DNA from: Candidatus Helarchaeota archaeon
GTDB lineage: Archaea > Asgardarchaeota > Lokiarchaeia > Helarchaeales > RDOG01
Assembly (NCBI GenBank): GCA_019058315.1
Contig: JAHPZH010000002.1
Location: forward strand, 558,001-622,000
Length of the DNA: 64,000 nucleotides
Direction: 5' to 3'
Positions 53,287 through 62,000 of the stretch are shown here, one piece after another. The notes beneath the pieces were generated by a model. It saw only the letters and a program-made list of their open reading frames with translations. It was not told the DNA's origin and made no database searches. The first letter of the stretch is position 1; every line of letters starts with the position of its first letter. The position numbers and the translations under genes were made by a program.

Positions 53287-54690
53287 ATGAGTAAAATTCT
53301 TCTCATAAGGCCAAAATTTAAAAAATTCTTACAGCCAAATCCTCCTTTAGGTCTTGGATATTTAGCTTCTATGCTCGAAAGTAAGGGTCATAAAGTAATT
53401 TTACTTGATTGTCAAGTATTGAGAATAAATTATAATGACATACTGAATTTTATTAAAAGAATAAATCCTGACTTAATTGGAATGACTAGTTTATCTTCTC
53501 ATTATAATAATATGGTAAAACTTTCTAATTTAATTAAAAGTGATAATCAAGTTAAAGATATCCCATTAGTTTTAGGGGGTATACACGCTTCGGCTTTACC
53601 AGAGCTGAGTTTAAAGGAATGTAAAGCTGATTATGTAATTGTAGGTGAGGGAGAACTTACTCTTACTGAATTAGTGGAATATATCGAGAATAAAGTAGAC
53701 ATTTCTAAAATAAACGGTTTGGTCTATTGGGAAAATGGAAAAGTAAAAATGAATGAGGAGAGAAATTTAATAGAAAATCTCGATTCTATACCTTTTCCCG
53801 CATGGCATCTTATGCCACCTCAGAAATATCCCAAAGATCCTCATGGGCATGAGTATATAAGATTCCCCTATGCTCCTATAATGACTAGCCGCGGTTGTCC
53901 TTTTAATTGTACTTATTGTGCTTCTAAAAATCTTTGGAAACGAAAAATTAGGTTACGAAGTCCGAAAAATGTTGTAGATGAAATTGAATTTTTAATAAAA
54001 AATTATGGAATAAAAGAAATTCATATTTGGGATGATAATTTCACTCTAATAAAAGATCACGTAATAGGAGTTTGTGATGAAATAATCAAAAGAAAAATAA
54101 ATTTAACTATAAAATGTCCTAATGGAATAAGGATTGATTCATTAACGCCAAAAATTCTTTATAAGCTTCGAGAAGCTGGTGTTTATCAAATGGCACTGGC
54201 TGTTGAATCAGGCAATCAAAAAATATTAGATAAAGTCAAAAAACAATCTAATTTGAATAAAGTTCGTAAGATTCTAAAAATTATAAAGAAATTTGACATA
54301 ATTACAAGAGGGTTTTTTATGATCGGATTACCTGGGGAAACTATAGAGACCATCTATGATACAATTGAATTTGCTTTAAATAACAATTTTGATTATGCTA
54401 GTTTTTTTCTTGCACAGCCTCTTCCTGGCTCTGATATATTTTATGATTGGGCAAAAGATAAAATTATTTCAAAAGACCTACTTTATATGGAATATGCAAC
54501 AACTCCACTTTTATCAAATTTAAAACCCAAAGTGCTGAAAAAATTGCATAAGAGAGCATTTCAAAAATTTTTTATTCGAATTGATTTCATAAAAACAATT
54601 GTTAAATACCCGAAAGCGTTTTTTAGGTGGGCAAAGAATATTGCATTTCAATTAATGAGACGTTTAGTTGATAGAAGTAGAGGAGAATAG
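53287..54690 (+). CDS. B12-binding-type radical SAM protein (copy 2)
   Basis: A 467-residue paralogue. The N-terminal domain begins ILLIRPKF and has NPPLGLGYLASMLES, LGGIHASA and VGEGELT. The radical SAM motif is C204-x3-C208-x2-C211 in SRGCPFNCTYC, with AVESGNQKIL and FFMIGLPGET later in the barrel. No D-x-H-x-x-G cobalamin ligand. AAGGA lies 7 nt before the ATG. Only three bases separate its stop from the next paralogue, so the two are co-transcribed. The C-terminus is basic and hydrophobic (FFRWAKNIAFQLMRRLV), suggesting membrane contact and a lipid-linked substrate. Confidence 0.85.
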   Translation: MSKILLIRPKFKKFLQPNPPLGLGYLASMLESKGHKVILLDCQVLRINYNDILNFIKRINPDLIGMTSLSSHYNNMVKLSNLIKSDNQVKDIPLVLGGIHASALPELSLKECKADYVIVGEGELTLTELVEYIENKVDISKINGLVYWENGKVKMNEERNLIENLDSIPFPAWHLMPPQKYPKDPHGHEYIRFPYAPIMTSRGCPFNCTYCASKNLWKRKIRLRSPKNVVDEIEFLIKNYGIKEIHIWDDNFTLIKDHVIGVCDEIIKRKINLTIKCPNGIRIDSLTPKILYKLREAGVYQMALAVESGNQKILDKVKKQSNLNKVRKILKIIKKFDIITRGFFMIGLPGETIETIYDTIEFALNNNFDYASFFLAQPLPGSDIFYDWAKDKIISKDLLYMEYATTPLLSNLKPKVLKKLHKRAFQKFFIRIDFIKTIVKYPKAFFRWAKNIAFQLMRRLVDRSRGE

Positions 54691-54693
54691 AAA

Positions 54694-56118
54694 TTGGATT
54701 TAACTTTAATTTTTCCACCAATTCAAAAAAGTGAGAGTTATAATCCATTTTATGAAACTCCTATGTTTCCTCCTCTAGGTCTAGCTATGATTGCAGCGAA
54801 GCTGGAGGAAGATGGGTTTAAAGTAAATATATATGATTGTGAAGTATCTCAAATTCATTTATCCCAATTAAAAAAAATTATAAATAAAGATAATCCAAAG
54901 GCAATTGGAATTACTGCTTCCACTTCTATTTATTTTCAGAGCAGAAAAGCTGCAAAATATTTAAAATATCACTTTCCGGATATCCCAATCATAATGGGTG
55001 GTCCTCATGTAACTATTTTTGCTTCTGAGACATTAAAACAAAATCCATTCGTAGATTATTTAGTTATTGGGGAAGGAGAAATTACTACTTCAGAGTTATT
55101 AGATTCAATAGAAAAAAATAAAACAATTTTTTCAGAAATTAAGGGTATTGGATACAGGGAGAATAGTCACATTAAAATTAATGAACAAAGACCATATATC
55201 AAAAATATCGATGAATTACCTCTTCCTGCACGGCATTTACTCCCGATGAAATTATATAAACCCAGTGAGAGGATAGTAAAAAGACCTCCAGCAAGTCATG
55301 CAATTTTCTCTAGAGGTTGCCCATTTCGATGTGGATTTTGTTCGAAAGCTATATGGGGAAAGACTATTCGAGAACGTAGCGCAGAAAAAGTTATTGAAGA
55401 AATTATCCATTTAAAGGAAAAATTTGGATTTCATGATATCATATTTGCTGATGACACTTTCACTATAAATAAAAAGAGAGTTATAAAAATTTGTAATTTA
55501 TTGATTAAAAATAAAATAGATATTGCTTGGAGTTGCTTGACTAGGGTCGACTGTGTTGATAAAGAGTTATTAATAAAGATGAAAGCTAGTGGATGTCATC
55601 AAATAGGATATGGTATTGAATCTGGTAATCAAGAAATACTTGATTTGATGAAGAAGGATATCACAATAGATCAAATCCGGAAGGCTTTTCAATTAACTAA
55701 TAGGGTTAAAATTGACACTCGTGCATATATCATGTTTGGTCTGCCTGGCGAATCCATCGCAATGGCACAAAATACCATTAAATTTCTAAAAGAACTTGAT
55801 CCTGACTATGCAAATATTTACATATATAGCCCTTATCCCGGAACCGAACTATTTGAGATTGCAAAGGAAAAAGGAGAAATAAAAAATTTTAATTGGACAG
55901 ATTTTGACAAATTTAATCCTATATACATTCCATTTGGAAGAAAAAGAGCTGAAATTCTTAAGACCTATAAACGAGCATTCTGGGAATTTTATTTTACTCC
56001 ACATTATATTAAAAAACGAATATCCAAAATTGACAATCTTTATGAGTTAAAGAAAAATTTCATTTTATTATTCAAATTACTTAAAGGTTTATTAGGAACT
56101 CCCGCATTAAAAAGTTAA
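54694..56118 (+). CDS. B12-binding-type radical SAM protein (copy 3)
   Basis: A 474-residue paralogue, closest in layout to the leftward copy at 56792-58216. The N-terminal domain reads LTLIFPPI, FPPLGLAMIAAKLEE, GGPHVTIFA and IGEGEIT; the cluster motif is C209-x3-C213-x2-C216 in SRGCPFRCGFC, followed by GYGIESGNQEIL and IMFGLPGES. TTG start at 54694 is supported by GAGGAG 8 nt upstream, inside the end of copy 2. It overlaps the following methyltransferase stop convergently by 4 bp. Substrate unknown, see the cluster note. Confidence 0.85.
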   Translation: MDLTLIFPPIQKSESYNPFYETPMFPPLGLAMIAAKLEEDGFKVNIYDCEVSQIHLSQLKKIINKDNPKAIGITASTSIYFQSRKAAKYLKYHFPDIPIIMGGPHVTIFASETLKQNPFVDYLVIGEGEITTSELLDSIEKNKTIFSEIKGIGYRENSHIKINEQRPYIKNIDELPLPARHLLPMKLYKPSERIVKRPPASHAIFSRGCPFRCGFCSKAIWGKTIRERSAEKVIEEIIHLKEKFGFHDIIFADDTFTINKKRVIKICNLLIKNKIDIAWSCLTRVDCVDKELLIKMKASGCHQIGYGIESGNQEILDLMKKDITIDQIRKAFQLTNRVKIDTRAYIMFGLPGESIAMAQNTIKFLKELDPDYANIYIYSPYPGTELFEIAKEKGEIKNFNWTDFDKFNPIYIPFGRKRAEILKTYKRAFWEFYFTPHYIKKRISKIDNLYELKKNFILLFKLLKGLLGTPALKS

Positions 56119-56777
56119 TAATTGATTTTCTTACTTAAAATTACGTTATACAAACCAAATCTCATTTTTTTCAAATCTGGAGCTCTAAAAATTCTTTTTA
56201 AGAATGTAGGAAGTCTATTTGGAGCAATAAAACCAGTTGAAAATGAATCAATAATTTGAAATTTATACATTAAAAGAAGATTCTTAAGATTTTTTAATGA
56301 AAGTCTAATTAGCCCTTGCTCATTTTTATTGAAAAGTGCAAAGATTGCCATTAATAAATTGTTTCTGTTGGGTTCTATTAAAATATAATATTTTTTAGTT
56401 ACACGACTTACTTCTTTTAACCCTCTACTTGGATTTTTGAGATGATGTAAAACATTGGCTGAAAAAATTAAGTCAAAAGAATTATCTCTAAATGGTAATT
56501 TTAGGACCGAACTTCGAATTAAATCTAAATTACTGTTTTTTCTACATAAATTTAGCATAATTGAACTTAAATCAATTCCAACTATATTTGAAATTATATT
56601 TTTCAATTGAATTGTGAAAGAACCATTTCCACAACCTATTTCTAATCCATTTTGAATAGAATTTAAATCTAATTTTTTTCTAATTAAAAAAAGTTTTGAA
56701 AATACAAAATTGTAGACACATGGATGATTGGGTGCCCTTCGACTTAATAATTCAAATCTTTCCCAATAATCATTCAA
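56115..56777 (-). CDS. Class I SAM-dependent methyltransferase
   Basis: A 220-residue UbiE/Methyltransf_11-type protein. Motif I is LEIGCGNGSF, IVGIDLSSIML binds the SAM ribose, LPFRDNSFDLIFSANVLHH is motif II and LKEVSRVTKKYYILIEP motif III. The N-terminal WERFELLSRRAPNHP region and a late INSF-like helix may shape the acceptor site. TTG start at 56777 with AGGGA 7 nt upstream. It lies 14 bp after the fourth radical SAM gene on the same strand, so the two should act in one pathway, for example methylation of the radical SAM product or of its lipid carrier. Confidence 0.85.
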   Translation of the reverse strand: MNDYWERFELLSRRAPNHPCVYNFVFSKLFLIRKKLDLNSIQNGLEIGCGNGSFTIQLKNIISNIVGIDLSSIMLNLCRKNSNLDLIRSSVLKLPFRDNSFDLIFSANVLHHLKNPSRGLKEVSRVTKKYYILIEPNRNNLLMAIFALFNKNEQGLIRLSLKNLKNLLLMYKFQIIDSFSTGFIAPNRLPTFLKRIFRAPDLKKMRFGLYNVILSKKINY

Positions 56778-56791
56778 TTATAGTCCCTAAT

Positions 56792-58216
56792 TTAAATTTT
56801 TAACAAAATCATAAAATTATTTAAATTTGTTATTAATTCTTTGAATGATTTTATCGATTTTATGCTTTTTAATATATATTTTAATCTCAAATAGAATCTA
56901 AGATATGAATTTTTTATTAATTTTTGTAAAATATTCCTAGTAATTTCTTTATTTTCATAAATTGGATTGGGTTGATGATCTAAATGTCCTAATGTAAATT
57001 CTTTCCAAACATCAGTTTTCAAAATACCACTATTTAGTGCTTCTTGGTACATTTTCGTACCCGGGAATAAAGTTGTTATATAAAATCCTACATAGTCCGG
57101 TTCTAAATTTTTAGCAAATTGGATTGTTCTATTTATGGAATTTAAATTTTCTTTAGGTGAACCCAACATAAAGTAAGCTAATGTCTTTATACTTACTTTT
57201 TTTGTCCAATTCATTGCATTTTTAATTTGATTTATAGTGATTTCTTTTCCCAAGCAATTTAATATGTTTTGATCACCAGATTCTATTCCATAATGTATTC
57301 TCTGACAACCTGCCAATTTCATGATTTTTAATAAATTTGGAGTTACTAAATCTACTCTTGTCCTGCAGCTCCAATAAAATTTTAATTTATTTTTAATAAT
57401 TTGCTTACATATTTCATATATTCTTTTTTGATTAACTGTAAATGTGTCATCATAAAAAAAAATTTCACGAATTTTGTATTTATCAATTAAAAATTCTATT
57501 TCTTCAATAACATTTTCAGGACTTCTCATCCTATACTCTTTTCCAAAATGAATTCCTGTAGATCTTAAACAAAAATTACAATTGAATGGACAGCCTCTGC
57601 TTGTAATCATAGTAAAAAAAGGTTTATTTTTAGAAAAAGCATCAAAATATTTATTAATAGGTAAAAAATGAACCGCTGGAAACGGTATATCATCTAAATT
57701 TTTTATGAAAGGACGTAATTCATTTAATATAATATTATTATTTTCTTTATAAACAATACCTTGGATATTTTTCAAATCTGAATTTTGTTCTAGTGCTTGA
57801 AGAGTTTCCAAGGTAGTAATTTCTCCCTCTCCTATTACTCCTATATCAAAACAATCATTTTTTAAAACTTCTTGTGGATAAATACTAATATGAGGTCCTC
57901 CAACTATAATTTTAACATCTGGAAGAATTTTTTTTACTAATTCTGCGAGTCTTCTAGCTTGAAGAAAAGTAAATGAAGTACAAGTAATTCCAACTGTATC
58001 TGGTTTTTGACGTTTTAAAATATCTTTCATTTCTTTATCGGAAAATTGAAATACATCTTGATCTATTATATATGCCTTAAAACCATTCTTTTCTAAAACA
58101 CTAGCTATATAAGCTAATCCTAATGGAGGAAATTTCCCTCTAGATCTTTCAATAATTTTGGGTAAGGGTGAATAAATTTCTTTTTGAAAAATGGGATTAA
58201 TTAAAGTTATTTTTAA
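56792..58216 (-). CDS. B12-binding-type radical SAM protein (copy 4), no canonical start codon
   Basis: The first ATG in frame is at 58030, but the frame stays open to 58219 and the extra 62 codons encode the missing start of the B12-binding domain (KITLINPIF, FPPLGLAYIASVLEKNGF, IIDQD), clearly homologous to copy 3. Counted from the TTA codon at 58214-58216 the protein has 474 residues with Cys209, 213 and 216, the same length and positions as copy 3. A strong GGAGGT lies 7 nt before that TTA. No ATG, GTG or TTG exists in between, so either TTA (or nearby ATA) starts translation, or a TTG start has been lost or misread. Followed by a methyltransferase gene 14 bp on. Confidence 0.75.
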   Translation of the reverse strand, partial: LKITLINPIFQKEIYSPLPKIIERSRGKFPPLGLAYIASVLEKNGFKAYIIDQDVFQFSDKEMKDILKRQKPDTVGITCTSFTFLQARRLAELVKKILPDVKIIVGGPHISIYPQEVLKNDCFDIGVIGEGEITTLETLQALEQNSDLKNIQGIVYKENNNIILNELRPFIKNLDDIPFPAVHFLPINKYFDAFSKNKPFFTMITSRGCPFNCNFCLRSTGIHFGKEYRMRSPENVIEEIEFLIDKYKIREIFFYDDTFTVNQKRIYEICKQIIKNKLKFYWSCRTRVDLVTPNLLKIMKLAGCQRIHYGIESGDQNILNCLGKEITINQIKNAMNWTKKVSIKTLAYFMLGSPKENLNSINRTIQFAKNLEPDYVGFYITTLFPGTKMYQEALNSGILKTDVWKEFTLGHLDHQPNPIYENKEITRNILQKLIKNSYLRFYLRLKYILKSIKSIKSFKELITNLNNFMILLKI

Positions 58217-58223
58217 CTTTTAG

Positions 58224-58229
58224 ACCTCC
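58224..58229 (-). promoter_or_regulatory. Shine-Dalgarno GGAGGT before a TTA codon
   Basis: GGAGGT on the minus strand stands 7 nt before the TTA codon that aligns with the start of the paralogous radical SAM protein. Its presence with normal spacing supports initiation there rather than at the ATG at 58030. Confidence 0.6.
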
Positions 58230-58294
58230 ATTTGAAGATGTTATTTTTTTAAGTCATTTTTTGCCATAAACAAATCTAAAAATTCTGTCAAATT

Positions 58295-58978
58295 TTAATA
58301 AATATTTTTATTTAATAAACATAAAATTAACATTTTTAGAATTTTTAGTCCGACATTAACAGTACTCAATTTAGATGTTCCTTTTCTTCTACTTGGCATA
58401 AAAGGAATTTCCAATATCCTCAAATTATTTTTATTAGCTAAAAGAGTCATTGTTGTAGTAAATGAAAAACTATTGGTCCATTTTTTGTAATTTAGGGATA
58501 AAAAACTGCTCTTTTTAAAAACTCTAATTCCAGAATTGAGATCTTTAATTTTTTTATTCAATATTAAGGAAGCTAATAATGAAAGAAATCGATTTCCAAA
58601 GGTCCTTACTAAAGGCGTATTTCCGGTCCGTACTCCGATGATTAAATCATGATTCTTAATCTTTTTAAATAGTTCATATAGAACTACAGGCGGATATGTT
58701 CCATCTGCATCAATTATTCCGATTATTTCTGCTTTTGCATTCTTTAATCCAGTTTTTAAGGCTGCTCCATATCCTAATTTATGATTATGCTTAATAATTC
58801 GAAAATTCATATTCTTAACAATATTTGGAGTATTATCTGTAGATCCATCATCAATAACTAGAATTTCTGCAAGTTGGTTTTCTAAATAGTCATGAAATAT
58901 ATTCTTTATGTCTAATAATACCTTTCTAATGGAATATTCTTCGTTATAAGCAGGAATAATAATTGAAAAATCATACAT
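58295..58978 (-). CDS. GT2 glycosyltransferase, dolichol-phosphate-mannose synthase-like
   Basis: A 227-residue GT-A enzyme with the DPM1-like pattern: SIIIPAYNEEYSIRKVL, VIDDGSTDNTPNIV, GIIDADGTYPP (metal D-x-D) and KIKDLNSGIRVFKKS, where the D-x-x-S/C-G-x-R block is typical of polyprenyl-phosphate glycosyltransferases. It lacks the C-terminal membrane spans of some archaeal relatives. ATG start. It would make a polyprenyl-phosphate hexose, the kind of donor used by the GT39-like enzyme at 50404-52500. A 78-bp gap separates it from the radical SAM gene downstream. Confidence 0.85.
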   Translation of the reverse strand: MYDFSIIIPAYNEEYSIRKVLLDIKNIFHDYLENQLAEILVIDDGSTDNTPNIVKNMNFRIIKHNHKLGYGAALKTGLKNAKAEIIGIIDADGTYPPVVLYELFKKIKNHDLIIGVRTGNTPLVRTFGNRFLSLLASLILNKKIKDLNSGIRVFKKSSFLSLNYKKWTNSFSFTTTMTLLANKNNLRILEIPFMPSRRKGTSKLSTVNVGLKILKMLILCLLNKNIY

Positions 58979-59046
58979 CTTTGTTCTTTCATAATAATAT
59001 TATAATTTTAATTTATTATTGCTTAAGTTTCTTAAAAAGATAATAT

Positions 59047-62000
59047 TTATTTTTCGTTTTTCTCTTGATTTTTCTCTATTTTCCTCATTTCATCATGGAT
59101 TTTCTTGACTTCAGTAGCTTCTTTTTTTGGTTCTTTTTTAATCAGCTTGATTAAATATAAACTCAAACCTACCGAAATACCACCAATGACAATAATATAG
59201 ATAAGAAGATATTCTAAATTACTTTTTTGACTTGAACTAGCCATTAAATACAAATCAATGATATTTGGTTTGATATGAATAATCACAGTATCTGGAACAC
59301 CATAATTTCCATTACTATCATAAAAAACAATTGTATAATTGAAATCACCAAAATAATCTGTGTTTATTGGAACGTTTAGGTCTGTATTATTCGTCCATGG
59401 AATCCATTCAGAAGGTTTACCATTTATGTAAACACAATATAAACCTTCATCAAAATCATCAAATAATCTCCAATGTATGAATGAAGTTTCAGTTCTGATA
59501 GTTACCATATTATTAGGATGGTTTGAAGTAGGTATGAGTTCCCATAAAAGTACAAACAAAGTTGTTGAGTTTCCTCTTAATCCATAACTATCGTAATATT
59601 CAAAAGTAAAATTAAAGTATCCAACCTCAGTTCTATTAATTTCAAGGTTTAAATCTGTATTATTTACCCAAGTATACCATATGCTCGGAGTTCCATTAAT
59701 CCAGACTCTATATTGCCCAGCTCCAAGGTCATCTCTTATTACTAAGTGTATCAGTTCTGGCCCATAAATATAACTTGTAATATTATCTAGTTGAGTGGCT
59801 GTAGGTGGAAAATTAACAAGAAGAAAGACCGTATCACTCCCCCAATTACCATGAGAATCGTTAAATAATATTGTGTAATTATAAATTCCTGACTTATTTG
59901 TTGATATATTATAATATATTGATGTGTAATTATTCCAAGTTGCCCATGAACAATTTGGAGTTCCATTCAATAAAACCTGATAAAATCCCGTTCCATAATC
60001 ATCCCAAAGAATCCATTGTATCTGTTCACTTCCTTTTACATTAGCTGTTATATTCAAAGGGCTATTTGACTTTGGTTCAAAGTCAATAGTGATAATTACT
60101 GTGTCTGGGAAGCCAAAATTATTGAATGAATCATTATAGATAATAGTATAATTATAAATTCCCGAAAAATTTCGATCAATATTATAATTTAATGGTGTAT
60201 TATTGTACCATCTAGTCCAATTATTGTGAGGAGTTCCATTTATTAATACTTGAAAAAATCCTTCACCATAATCATCCCAAAGAATCCAATTAATTACTTC
60301 ATCTCCTGAAGAATTTGTAATAATATCTAATGGATTATTAATTGTTGGAGGAAAATCTGGAAGAATTTCAACTATAATAAAATCTGTTAAACCTTTGTTT
60401 CCATATGAATCGTTAAATTCAATAGAATAATTATATATACCGAATTGAGTTCTATTAATATCGTAATAAATTGGTGTATTATTTGTCCAGATAGTCCAAG
60501 AACAGTCTGGACTCCCATTTATTAAAACCCGATAAAATCCTGGTATAAAATCATCCCAAAGAATCCATTCTATTTGTTCAGTTCCTGTTGTATTAGTAAT
60601 GATATCTGGAGGATGCGTACTTTGAGGAGGTAAATCTGGAATTATATTTACCCATACAAGATCAGGTTCTCCATAATTCCCAAATGAGTCATTAAATTCT
60701 ATTGTATAATTAAAAAAACCTGCTGTACTTTTATTAACTTCGTAATTAATAGATGTGTTATTGAACCAAACATCCCATGAACTATCTGGAGTTCCGTTAA
60801 CTAATACCCGATAAAATCCTGTTCCCAGATCATCCCATAAAGTCCAATTTATGTAAGCATTATAATATAAATCTGTATTTACATCATCAGGGTGATTAGA
60901 AATCGGAGGATTTTCATCAATAAACTCAATTTGTGTTTGTCCAATTACCGGAAATGAAAGATTATATACAGAGATATTTGCAATTCCAATAATTGGAATT
61001 GATTGAAGAGTAAAATTTATAGTTCCATTTTTTATTGAGATTTGAACTCCAGATGTCGCAAAATCTTCATCAGAAGTAATGATATTTCCCAAATCTGTCG
61101 ATACTGTAATTAATGTTCCATTTTCTAATTCAACTCCATTTTTATTGTATAATTTTCCTGAAATGATATTTGTTGTGCTTATTCCATCTGCTGTAATATT
61201 ATTTTTAGAAGGGGTGAGATTAACATCAACATATGGATTACCATTTTTCAACCAACATTCTAAAAATAGAAATAAAGGTGAAAAATCTCTTTCATTTGTA
61301 ATAATATCAGTATCCCCAATTACCATTATACTGGAATTATAAATAATTAATGGAGTTGGAATAATATCTCCTTTAGTATATTGAAGAGGGGCATCGTTAC
61401 TATAACCTAAAGAGGAATTTCCTTCTCCCCATGATGTACTTTTACCTTGGGCAAATATTTTTAAAACTGGATTAGTTGAATCTACTACAGAACTTTGAAA
61501 AGCTGTAAATTCTAAACCAGGAATAATACCTTGTATTTGAGGATATATCAAATTATTTCTGTAATTAAAAGTGTTATCGCAGATTAAGTGATGGGTTAAA
61601 TTAAGATCATAATTTTTTAAAACAGAATTAATTGGATTCCAGATTGGGTTAAATCCAAATGCATCTAGGATTAAATTAAAAATATTTTTAGTCGAGATTG
61701 TTGTATAACTTTCTCCCAGGACCAATAATCTATTTGAGGCTAATATATTTGTAATTTGATTGTTTGAATAATTTTGTAACGGATTTGCTATACAAACAGC
61801 ATCAAAATTTGAAGTATTAAGCTCAAATTCGGAAGCAAAGACTGAAAAATTATTATTTCGAAGATATTTTGAAAAATTATATAATCCGCTTAGAATTGGC
61901 TCTGTTCTTCTGCTAAAATTAACTTCTGATATTAATACATTTCTTATTGGACATATCGGTTTTAAAAAATATACAGTAGAAATTTTAAATTCAACTGAAT

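Noticed and set aside
58030..58030. ATG at 58030 as the start of radical SAM copy 4
   Set aside because: It would remove most of the first strands of the B12-binding domain that are present in frame upstream and conserved in the other three copies.
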